A stretch of 64,000 nucleotides of DNA, from positions 7,502,001 to 7,566,000 of the forward strand of contig NC_083876.1 in the NCBI RefSeq assembly GCF_032452875.1, read 5' to 3'. Position numbers and translations under genes: made by a program. Shown in pieces: positions 52,290-61,920 of the stretch (the stretch's first letter is position 1; every line of letters starts with the position of its first letter). Source of the stretch: Bos javanicus. Lineage: Eukaryota; Chordata; Mammalia; Artiodactyla; Bovidae. The notes beneath the pieces are model-generated. The model worked only from the letters and a program-made list of their open reading frames with translations, searched no databases and was not told the DNA's origin.

Positions 52290-55001
52290 ACTTAAAATCC
52301 TTTCTAAATGCTCAATTCACCCTAGGAATCAGTATCGAGGTATTGATGAATCCATGAGCTTTTGTTATTTATTGTTAGGACCCTGTTTCTCTTAGGAACC
52401 TTGGTCATTTTAAGGAAACATACACCATCGGATTTCTCAACCAAGTAATCTCCAATGCAGAGTGCCCTATCCAGTGCTCGAGATTGGGGTGGACGCTGCA
52501 GATGAAAGCTGCATGTGGGGGGGTCTGAGTGACCATCATGAAGCCGAGCCTGGAGGGATGTCTCTGACTTCTGGAGACCCAGGGGCTTCTGTGCTCTGGG
52601 GCAGGCAGTGAAGGGCCCTGAGCTAGCTTATGCAGGCATAAGAGTCCCTGAGAATCTATTTCCCACACTGTTTACAGAATCAGGGCCAAAGTTTCCATTA
52701 TTGTTCAACTGTAGTTCTTGCAATTACTGTTGCTGATATGGTAGCACTTTTCAGAGCAGTTAACATCAGTGCCATGCTGAGGGAAGCATAGTCAGATAAT
52801 GGCTTTTCTCCTTGCTTTATTGATTCTCCATTTACAAATACACATTTTTTTCCTCTTTATTCTTATAGTATGGATCCCACTTCTAGAAGCCAAAAATCTA
52901 TTGTGCCAAGTTATGAACTGGTAAAAGCCGTCTCCTTGGCTCTGGGAATATAAAAATGAATAAGAAATTGCCTTTGCCTTAGAGAAGTTTATAGTCTGGT
53001 AGCAGAAGGATGCTTGAAGAATAAAGCAATTGGTATTTGGAAATAAGACTGTATCCTATTCTATTTGTTTACTTGTCTCCTTCTGTGATTAAACAGTAAA
53101 GTTTGGGGAAATAGGGCCATTGTCTTATTTATCTTTATAAATGACTGGCGCTTAAAATCTTTTCAAAGCTGAATCAGGTACATATCTAAATTCTTACATT
53201 CAATTAAATGTACAGTAGTAATGTTATACTTAAAAATTTTGTAGCTTTTTAACTGTAAACAATGAATCTTGATCTTGTACAAGTCATTCCCATTCCCTAA
53301 ACTTCTGGAATGATCCATGATAAGAGGTTGATAACACATCAGGAAAGAGAATGAAATTAATCCCACAAGAGGAGTAGCATTTGGTTTCTATATATATGTC
53401 TGTGCTGCTGTATAGAATTTAAACACTCTAATGTCTCTTTCCTTTAGAAATTTGCATTTTAAGATGTTGGTGTTATGACACACATCTAGCACACATCCAA
53501 TACAGAGGCACTGTGGAGCCAAAAGGAAGAAGGAAACATGGGCACATCATTGTTCGTCAGTGTTGAAATGCCACCTGCCACCCAGAGGAACGCTACACGC
53601 TGTTGCCTCTTGGCTGATGAAGGGCTGTGGCTATGCAGTCCTCTCTCGTTCTCCTGTTTTCTTCCTTTTGGTCCTTGTTGGGCTCTCACCTTTCTAGGAG
53701 GAGAGGTGGAAAGGAGGAGGTAATACTCAAGGGTAGATTCCATAATCTTCAACAGCTCAGTTACAAGGGGAAGTAGTAGTAGAAGATGCTAAAACTAATG
53801 GATTAAATGGGGCTTTTTAATTATATGTAGCTTTCCTTGATGCATGAGAGTCCTTGTTTTCATTAGTCATGAGGCCGAGTTAGTTTTTTCCCTATTTGTT
53901 AATCCACAGATTGAGACAGCATACTGCTTTGATGTCAATCACAGACCTGCAGGGTAATGTTCAGAAAGGAAGAAGAAAAATCTTAGTTAGTCACATAAAC
54001 AAGGGGAAAACAAATCTTTAGGAAGAAATTAAGAAGGAATTAATGGTTTATCTGGATTACAGCCAAGTAAAAAGTAAGTCAGATGTGTTGTTTGAGCAAG
54101 TTTAAGAAAGTATCAGAAAGAAATACAAATGATGTAGATAGAAATCCTTCTTCCAAGTCTGCTAAAGATGAAAGAGACTTGATAATAATAGTGATGAAAG
54201 GATAGACATATAAATAAGTGAATATTTGATTAGTAATCTCATAACTAATCTTTCTTTTTTCTTAAAAGAGTGTTTTCCCATAGATATCTTAATTCTTATG
54301 GTACCGATTTACTATCAGTCAACTATTTAGTGATTAAAATCACATGGCTTCACTAGGGTTTACATTATTTCTGTTTGAGTCTTCTATAAGGATTTATGCA
54401 TTATGCTTCAAGGCAATAGCATCAGCTATAACGTACTTATACTTTAATGCATAACTTAAGTTGCATTTCAAGATGTCAAGATGAGTATAGACCAGTCACA
54501 CAAAAAGAACTTCTGAAAAAAACAAAAGCCTAAAATTTTAAACTATGACATTACAATGTTATCTACAGTACCAATTCTTTTATTAAGAAGCTTCAAGATC
54601 AAAACATAAATGTTTTGAAAAATGATATTCTTCAAGTAAATGTACTTTCTAATAATATGAAGTAACACTAATGATCAAACTCATGATATTTATGAACTTT
54701 TTGGCTTACTCATGTTTTAGTCAGAAGCATGTTTATCGCTTGCACTGACATATGCCTAAATTGTTTTCATTTATAGTAAAACAATGAATAATATAATTTT
54801 AGTCACTTCTACAATGTAAAATTAGATTTAATTCCAAGAATGAAAAAGAAAAGAGATATATTTGGATATTACCAACTTACAGATGTGTGGATCATATTAT
54901 CACTATATGCAGATATTGATCACTGTTTATAAAAGTAATAGACTTGAATAAATTAAATAGTGTTCATTGACAACTTAAATGCATATCAATATACCTTGCC
55001 G
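52290..55001. other. Repeat-poor unassigned stretch
   Basis: 2.7 kb without recognised SINE, LINE or LTR. 52430-52670 is mid-GC with an 87-codon minus frame; 53480-53760 holds two opposing frames (88 and 61 codons). None shows motifs or convincing splice context. 53800-55000 is very AT-rich. Confidence 0.4.
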
Positions 55002-55010
55002 TATGTGCAT

Positions 55011-55273
55011 GCTGTTGCTGTTGCTGCTAAGTTGCATCAGTCATGTCTGACTCTGTGCGACCCCATAGACAGCAGCCCACCAGGCTCCCCCGTCCCTGGG
55101 ATTCTCCAGGCAAGAACACGAGTGGGTTGCCATTTCCTTCTCCAGTGCATGAAAGTGAAAAGTGAAAGTGAAGTCTCTCAGTCGTGTCCAACTCTTAGTG
55201 ACCCACCAGGCTCCTCCGTCCATGGGATTCTCCAGGCAAGAGTACTGGAGTGGGGTGCCATTGCCTTCACCGA
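55011..55273 (-). mobile_element. Bov-A2 dimeric SINE, 9-bp target-site duplication
   Basis: GCTGTTGCTGTTGCTGCTAA start, TTCTCCAGGCAAGAACACGA, AGTGAAAAGTGAAAGTGAAG linker, CTCCAGGCAAGAGTACTGGA. TATGTGCAT flanks it (55002-55010 and 55274-55282). A short deletion removes the CATGGACTGCAGC block of one monomer. Confidence 0.95.
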
Positions 55274-55282
55274 TATGTGCAT

Positions 55283-55881
55283 ATATACTCATATCTATTC
55301 TGTACTTTCAAGTTGTTTTCTAAGACTTTATTTTTTAATATTGTAAAAAAACATGAAGTACGAACTTCATGGTTATATTTAGCTTATCTCCTTATAGATG
55401 TATTTTGTAAATCAATTAATATGAGTATTAGGCCTTATAATAGTGAAATAATTCCTTATTACATAATTGATAATTTAAAAACAATTTACTAGTTTTAAAA
55501 TTTTAATTGTTTTAAAGTATTTAAACACTGAACTATTTTTAAAGGAAGTTGTTTTGAGTTATAACAATTAAATGAAATACAGAGATGAATAAATACCATC
55601 TTATCACATGTGGTGTGGGACTGGAGAGACAATGTGTGACAAGCAGACGGAGAAGAGGTCTGCAGGTCTGGGGTCAGGGGGTCCAGGAGGATTCGCAGAG
55701 TGTGTCTCTGAGTGGACAGGGTTCAGGCTGGAGTGCAGGAGCTCTGTGGGGGACAGGGCTGAAGCAGAGGCGAGATTCCACCCTCGTATCAGAGTCTTGG
55801 GGAACCTGGGCTGCCACCATATTGGGCTTCGCATGGTCCGTGGTGAGTCCCAGGCAAAGGTCTTACTTGAAAGAGCCCGGG
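55283..55881. other. Unassigned; AT-rich, then a GC-rich block with long overlapping frames
   Basis: 55610-55870 is GC-rich and purine-rich, with open frames of 139-215 codons on both strands that run on into the following SINE. The peptides lack known motifs. Length on both strands together with no stop codons is typical of GC-rich non-coding DNA, so I do not call a gene. Confidence 0.4.
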
Positions 55882-56180
55882 GGAGTTCCTTGGTGGTACA
55901 GTGGATGGAACTCTGCCTGCCAACGCAGCGGATGTGGGTTCGATCCTTGGTCCAGGAAGATTCTGCATGCAGAGCACCTAAAAGCCCTTGTGTCACAACT
56001 GCTAAGCCTGTGTGCCACAACCAGTGAGGCCCACCTGCCCTGGAGCCCTTGCTCCACAACAGAAGCCACCACAATGAGAAGCTCATGCACCGTGAGGAAG
56101 AGTAGCCTCTGCTCACTGCACCTAGAGAAAGCCTGTGGGTAGTGACGAAGACCCAGTGAAACCAAGAATAAATAAATAGC
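55882..56180 (+). mobile_element. CHR-2-like tRNA-Glu SINE, full-length type
   Basis: GGGAGTTCCTTGGTGGTACA head, GGGTTCGATCCTTGGTCCAG, GAGCCCTTGCTCCACAACAG, CTGCTCACTGCACCTAGAGA, GTGACGAAGACCCAGTGAAA and an AATAAATAAATA tail. Same layout as 50119-50418. Confidence 0.85.
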
Positions 56181-56204
56181 CCAGATGTTTTTAATGTGCC
56201 ATCA

Positions 56205-56395
56205 GGGTTAAGGAAAAGAATTGATAGTTTTCCAACTTTGGAGAGCATCAAAATCAGCCGGAGTAAAAGTTACAGGACCCCACCCCAGTGTTTCTGATCG
56301 GACCTGGGACTGGACCAAATTTATGTTTCTGATATCATCTCAGAAATACATGACTTGCTGTTAGTCTGGGTCCATAGTCTGAGAACCACTACTCG
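56205..56395 (+). mobile_element. hAT-Charlie-type MITE (MER20-like)
   Basis: GAGCATCAAAATCAGCCGGA, AGGACCCCACCCCAGTGTTT, CTGATCGGACCTGGGACTGG and the right end GTCTGAGAACCACTACT match the general layout of MER20/MER5-type elements ending 'tgagaaccactg'. Diverged. Confidence 0.6.
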
Positions 56396-56483
56396 CCACC
56401 CTTATGAGAATTTTGCTTTGAAGATGCGAGAGTGCTAATCAGTAAACAGAGAGGGAACTTTCTCAAATCCTTCGTGGAAGAAG

Positions 56484-56580
56484 TGTATGTGCGTGCACGC
56501 TCAGTTGCTAAGTCATGTTCGACTCTTTGGGACCCCTGCAGACTGCAGTCTACCAGGCTCTTCTACCAATGGGATTTTCA
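56484..56580 (-). mobile_element. Short Bov-tA fragment with 9-bp target-site duplication
   Basis: ACGCTCAGTTGCTAAGTCAT, GTTCGACTCTTTGGGACCCC, CTACCAGGCTCTTCTACCAA, GGGATTTTC. TGGAAGAAG flanks it exactly (56475-56483 and 56581-56589). It is a genuine short insertion (truncated at insertion), not a later deletion product. Confidence 0.9.
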
Positions 56581-56589
56581 TGGAAGAAG

Positions 56590-57153
56590 GGGAGATCACA
56601 AATAGATATATAAATATGAACTTGAAAATAAAACGAGGTTCATAGAAATATTTAGTACCAGAAAACTAATTAAATAAATTGTAGAGTGGGCAGAAGTTTC
56701 TCACAGGACTTGAGAAAGAAAGGACTATTAACGACAGCTTGTATCAGACGGATGTAGAATACAAATGGAGAGGACTAAAGAGGATGTCTTTAGTCCCTCT
56801 TCTTCCAGTGTGCTTCAGAGTGTTTCATTTTTAAACATTTCTTTCCCATTTTTGCTTTTTGAGCTCTGCGAACCTACAGATTATCTTCTGTCAAGTTCTT
56901 ACTACCTATTCATAGCTAGGTATTCATATTGAAATTTAGCATCTTTCCCCTTTATCCTGACTGGAGTTTACTCATGCTGGGGATACCTTTGGAGAAAGTA
57001 ATACTTAGCAAGGCTATAACTTATCAAGAATACCAAAGAAGTTAATGGTAATGGAGTTCTGAGGTTTTTGAAAATTCAGAGGGCAAAAGATCAAAATGCG
57101 TTGAGTGCTAGAGGTTCTGCCTGTTATCCAAAGATGTGGTTTCAGTCTTGTGA
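56590..57153. other. Unassigned sequence
   Basis: AT-rich, no recognised repeat or exon. Confidence 0.4.
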
Positions 57154-57154
57154 A

Positions 57155-57358
57155 AGGGAAATCACTCAGCCATGTCCAGCTCTTTGCGACCCTGTGGGCT
57201 GTAGCCTACCAGGCTACTCCGTCCACGGGATTCTCCAGGCAAGACTACTGGAGTGGGTTGCCATTTCCTTCTCCAGGGGATCTTCCCAACCCAGGGATCG
57301 AACCGAGGTCTTCTGCCTTGCAGGCAGATGCTTTACCCTCTGAGCCAACAGGGAAGCT
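57155..57358 (-). mobile_element. Bov-tA SINE, antisense
   Basis: GGGAAATCACTCAGCCATGT, TTCTCCAGGCAAGACTACTG, CCCAGGGATCGAACCGAGGT, CCTCTGAGCCAACAGGGAAG. Full length. The 91- and 97-codon + frames are its translations. Confidence 0.92.
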
Positions 57359-58637
57359 TTGGGGATGTGCAAAAGGAGTAGATACAAGAAGACACTGAAT
57401 TTGATATGAAATTTTGAAAGCACCATATGGATATTTAAATGCATATCAGGGTGATGGTAATGTAGAAGAAAAACGTGGATTCTATAAGAACATTCTGTAA
57501 GAACACTGAGGAGTGTCCCAGATACTGGAGGATGGTAATTAAAAATGGGAACAGGTGGATGTATACAGAGGACAAGGACATTCCGTGGAGAGGAGGCTCC
57601 TCAGCAGTCTACCCAGAGGCATGTTTATCACTGAAAGACCACCAGGGAAGACTGAGGAGGATGCTGGATTGCCCTTTTAACAAGACTTTTGGAAGAATAG
57701 TCAGCTTTTCAACTTGGAAATGTTTATAGGAATGATTTAGGAAGGAGAGTCCAGGATTTGGTTCAGATTAGGTCTGTTGATCAGGCCACATGAGAGGCCT
57801 CCTACTTCTTACCCTATTGATGGAGTTTAACCTGGGCTTCTTCTGGGACAGCTGATACTTGACTGAGTGAAATGAAGTGATAAAATACAGAACTCACACA
57901 AGGTCAATACTGCTATGAAAATGGTTAATGCTAATGCTAAAGCTCAAGAAAAATCTCAAAAACTGTGATGATTATCTCACTGCCCATGGTACTCCTAATT
58001 ACTGTTCTTAGTTTCCCATTGCAGGTAAAAACTGAAAAAAAAAAAAATCTGTATATCTGCATCCTCAATCTTGTTGACTCCTCACCTCATTCACAATAAT
58101 GTGCTTAAACCATCTGGGACTCATTTCAGGTACTAAAAATTCATGGAGATTTTTTCTGCCTCATGGTCTTTACTGTTCTCTTTGCTTTGGATACCGTCGA
58201 CTTCACCTCTTGCCTGAGACTGATGTATCTACCTAGGGTCACTGGTTATGAGCTCCATAACCATCTCTATAACACACAACATACCTGGGAATATCTGCTC
58301 TGTTTTTTTTTTTCACTTCTAGCCTGATACTTTCAGGAAATAATCTCTTCTATCTAATTTACTGCTCTACATGTCATGTTTAGTACACACATAGCATGTG
58401 ATACAAAGTTACTTAAAAGAATGAATAATCAAGTTCTAGAATTGAGGTTATTAATTAAACTATAAAATATATATAGTTAAATCTAAGATGTGTCTGACAT
58501 GAAAAAAATAGGCTTACCCCAGTTTCTAAAAGCCTGCTGAGAATATCTAACACAATTTTGCTTTTCTATGACGGAGGGTACAATGACGATTTGTTAGCAT
58601 CTGGGAAATTGATTAAATTGCCTTACAGTTATAGGTT
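57359..58637. other. Unassigned sequence
   Basis: No recognised repeat; an 84-codon + frame at 57475-57729 has no known domain. A-run at 58035-58047, T-run at 58303-58312. Confidence 0.4.
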
Positions 58638-58639
58638 GT

Positions 58640-58722
58640 GTAAAGGACAGGGAAGCCTGGCATGCTGCAGTGCATGGGATAGCAAAAAGTTGGATACGAT
58701 TTGATGACTGAACAACAAATGT
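58640..58722 (+). mobile_element. BovB-type 3' terminal fragment
   Basis: GGACAGGGAAGCCTGGCATG, CTGCAGTGCATGGGATAGCA, TTGATGACTGAACAACAAAT: the last ~80 bp of a BovB-like element in sense, diverged. Confidence 0.72.
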
Positions 58723-58723
58723 A

Positions 58724-59840
58724 TATGATAGAGAAGAAAACAGGTAAACATAAGTTTACAAATTAAAAATAGAAATACATCTATTAATGTGGAAAGTACT
58801 GAGAAGGTTGTGATGGTTGAACAGTGTGATTTTGTCTATATTAAAATATATTGGAAAAAAATAAAGTACATTGGAAACTAAATTTTAGCTTAATTGAATT
58901 GATTATATAGAGTTTTTTCTTAGCATGTTAAGCTTTGAAATTATGTAACAAAATTGGGAAGGAAAAATTCCACCTTCAAATTTATTCTCTGGGAAGGTTT
59001 CTAGCCTGGATACTAAGGGTTATCCTATCACCATGCCTTGCTTGAAACAGCTATTCAATGGAGGCTTAAGGCATTAGACTGGATTTAATTTATGGAGAAA
59101 AAGAACTAGATATTGCATAATCCCATATTAGGGGCAAACTCTGGAAACCTGTTTTTTGTCCTTCTGTCTTAAAATAGATGAATGCTTCAGTTTTGATGAA
59201 AGCATTTAAGTGAAAAGATTTAAAAATTTTTATAATAAAATGGCTACTGAATTCTCCTTTTCCTCTAAAAATATTTTACTACAATTATTGGCATTGAAAT
59301 TTTTATTATGGATGGAGAATGCTTTGACTTTAAATAGCTTATCAATGTTTTATAACAAAATGAAACTAATTATATTTGATATCATGATAATAATGATTGC
59401 AAGAGTGATTATTGTCCTTATTATCAGTAACAGGAAGTTGAAAAATAATTAATAAAATTTTATAATATAGATCACTTTGAATATCTCCATGAAAATAAAA
59501 ACATATTAAACTATGTTCATTTGAAAAGTAGTCCCAGCACCCAAAATCACTTACTGCTAATAGTTGTTGTATTGTCTGTCAGTCTGTCTTTTTAAAAGTA
59601 TACTTGAGTTAGTCATGTATAGCATTTTAATGTCTCATATCTTTATATAAGAATATTTCCCTCAATAAGACATAATGGGCTTTCTTCTATGTAATAGGAA
59701 ATGCTACATGTGGTTATGATACTCTAGCCTGTGAATACATCATAATTTGTTTAACTTAAAAAAAAATTACTGATGTTTTCCAACATTTCTTTATAATGTA
59801 ACAATGACTGTTTCTATGCCTAAATCTTTATGTAAGTCTC
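58724..59840. other. Unassigned, very AT-rich
   Basis: No repeat family recognised. The 80-codon frame at 59210-59452 is Lys/Asn/Ile-rich as expected of AT-rich DNA. Confidence 0.45.
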
Positions 59841-59851
59841 AAGTTATTATT

Positions 59852-60127
59852 GGGAGAAGGCAATGACACCCCACTCCAGTACTCTTGCCTGGAAAATCCC
59901 ATGGACGGAGGAGCCTGATGGGCTGCAGTCCATGGGGTCACTAGGAGTTGGGGACGACTGAGTAACTTCACTTCCACTTTTCACTTTCATGCATTGGAGA
60001 AGGATATGGCAACCCACTCCAGTGTTCTTGCCTGGAGAATCCCAAGGACAGGAGAACCTGATGGGCTGCCGTCTATGGGGTTGCATACAGTCGGATACGA
60101 CTAACGTGACTTAGCAGCAGCAGCAGC
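59852..60127 (+). mobile_element. Bov-A2 dimeric SINE, first of two at one target site
   Basis: GGAGAAGGCAATGACACCCC, CGGAGGAGCCTGATGGGCTG, CCACTTTTCACTTTCATGCA linker, GGATATGGCAACCCACTCCA, AGCAGCAGCAGCAGC end. AAGTTATTATT precedes (59841-59851) and follows (60128-60138) it exactly. Confidence 0.96.
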
Positions 60128-60138
60128 AAGTTATTATT

Positions 60139-60417
60139 CGGAGAAGGCAAAGGCACCCCACTCCAGTACTCTTGCCTGGAAAATCCCATGGACGGAGGAG
60201 CCTGGTAGGCTGCAGTCCATGGGATCACTAAGAGTCGGACACGACTGAGTGACTTCACTGTCTCTTTTCACTTTCATGTACTGGAGAAAGAAATGGTAAC
60301 CCACTCTAGAGTTCTTGCCTGGAGAATCCCAGAGACGGGGGAGCCTGGTGGGCTGCCATCTATGTGGTCACACAGAGTCGGACACGACTGAAGCAACTTA
60401 GCAGCAGCAGCAGCAGC
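60139..60417 (+). mobile_element. Bov-A2 dimeric SINE, second of two at the same target site
   Basis: GGAGAAGGCAAAGGCACCCC, GGAGCCTGGTAGGCTGCAGT, TGTCTCTTTTCACTTTCATG linker, AGAAATGGTAACCCACTCTA, (AGC)n end. It begins after the AAGTTATTATT at 60128-60138 and ends before AGTTTATTATT (60418-60428), a near copy. Differences from the neighbouring dimer show they are not a simple duplication. Confidence 0.94.
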
Positions 60418-60689
60418 AGTTTATTATTGTTCATAACTGGAATTACTGTATTAGGAGTTATGAATAAAGTAGAAGAGTTGTTTCAAATAGGAACCAGCTC
60501 CCCCCATCCTTCATAGCACTGAGTATTTTGTAGCTTGTTTTTTAGTAGAAAAATACTATCAATACTATTTTTATCTATTTTATTATTAGTGATGTTGCAT
60601 GTTTTCCCTATGTTTAAAAGTCAGTTGTATACTTTTTCACCAGGAAGAGAAAGTAAAAAAAAAAAAAAAGAATTAATAAACTTGTTTAA

Positions 60690-60737
60690 ATTTGTATCCA
60701 TCAAAACAAAAAGTACCTAGGAGTAAACTTAACTGAG
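60690..60737 (+). mobile_element. L1 ORF2 fragment next to BovB
   Basis: ATCAAAACAAAAAGTACCTA and GGAGTAAACTTAACTGAGG match the conserved L1 ORF2 stretch encoding roughly IKYLGINLTKE. It ends exactly where BovB begins. An A-run at 60656-60668 lies upstream. The rest of the L1 ORF2 is not visible. Confidence 0.55.
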
Positions 60738-61920
60738 GATTCCAGCTTGTGCTTCATCCAGCCCAGCCTTTCTCATGATGTCCTCTGCATATAAATTAAA
60801 TAAGCAGGGTGATAATATACAGCTTTGACGTACTCCTTTCCCTATTTGGAACCAGTCTGTTGTTCCATGTCCAGTTCCAGCTATTGCTTCCTGACGTGCA
60901 TACAGATTTATCAGGAGGCAGGTCAGGTGGTCTTGTGTTCCCATCTCTTTCAGAATTTTCCACTGGTTGTTGTGATCCACACAGTCAAAGGCTTTGCTGT
61001 AGTCAGTAAAGCAGAAATAGATGTTTTTCTGGAACTCTTTTGTTTTTTTGATGATCCAACTATTGTTGGGCAATTTGATCTCTGGTTCCTCTGCCTTATT
61101 TAAATCCATCTTGAACATCTGCAAGTTCACAGTTCAAGTACTCTTGAAGCCTGGCTTAGAGAATTTTGAGCATTACTTTGCTAGTGTGTGAGACGAGTGC
61201 AATTGTGTGGTAGTTTGAGCATTCTTTGGCATTGCCTTTCTTTGGGATTGGAATGAAAACTCACCTTTTCCAGTCCTATGGTCATTACTGAGTTTTCCAA
61301 ATTTGCTGGCATACTCCATGCAGCACTTTCACAGCATCATCTTTCAGGATTTGAAATAGCTCATGTGGGGTTCCATCACCTCCACTAGCTTTCTTTGTTG
61401 TGAGGGTTCCTAAGACCCACTCAACTTCCCATTCTAGGATATTTGGCTCTAGGTGAGTGATCACACCATCGTGATTATCTGGGTCATGAAGATCTTTTTT
61501 GTACAGTTCTTCTGTGTATTCTTGCCACCTCTTCTTAGTATCTTCTGCTTCTGTTAGGCCCATACCATTTCAGTCCTTTATCGAGCCCATCTTTGCATGA
61601 AATATTTCCTTGGTATCTCTAATTTTCTTGAAGAGATCTCTAGTCTTTCCCGTTCTATTGTTTTCCTCTATTTCTTTGCACTGATCACTGAGAAAGGCTT
61701 TCTTGTGTCTCCTTGCTGTTCTTTGGATCTCTGCATTCAAATGGGTACATCTTTCCTTTTCTCCTTTGTCTTTAACTTCTCTTCTTTTCTCAGCTATTTG
61801 TAAGGCCTCCTCAGACAACCATTTTGCCTTCTTTTCTTGGGGATGGTCTTGATCACTGTGTCTTGTACAGTGTCATGAACCTCCATCCGTAGTTCTTCAG
61901 GCACTCTGTCTATCAGAGCT
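60738..61920 (-). pseudogene. BovB RT-half remnant (antisense half of an inverted element)
   Basis: Broken frames read BovB ORF2 in order on the minus strand: 61794-61982, 61570-61818 (EEALQIAEKRREVKDKGEKE), 61285-61563 (TEAEDTKKRWQEYTEELYKK; EVEWVLGTLTTKKASGGDG), then 60729-61130 with RT motif A FTDYSKAFDCVD and GKGVRQSCILSPCLFNLYAE (S where the family has G). It stops at GCTGGAAT on the coding strand, just before the YADD box, so the catalytic triad is incomplete and the true 3' end is missing. Frameshifts separate the pieces. Confidence 0.92.

Noticed and set aside
55585..56251. Overlapping 185-, 139- and 215-codon frames suggesting a gene
   Set aside because: Much of each lies in a CHR-2-like SINE and the rest in GC-rich DNA open on both strands; no domain, start context or splice evidence.
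5487..60417. Many near-identical ~120-bp blocks spaced irregularly, superficially like a repeat array
   Set aside because: They are dispersed SINE insertions in both orientations with their own target-site duplications; no regular spacers or cas genes, so not a CRISPR or satellite.
59841..60428. Segmental tandem duplication of one Bov-A2
   Set aside because: The dimers differ at many positions, including the linker; two insertions at one site fit better, though duplication followed by divergence is not fully excluded.
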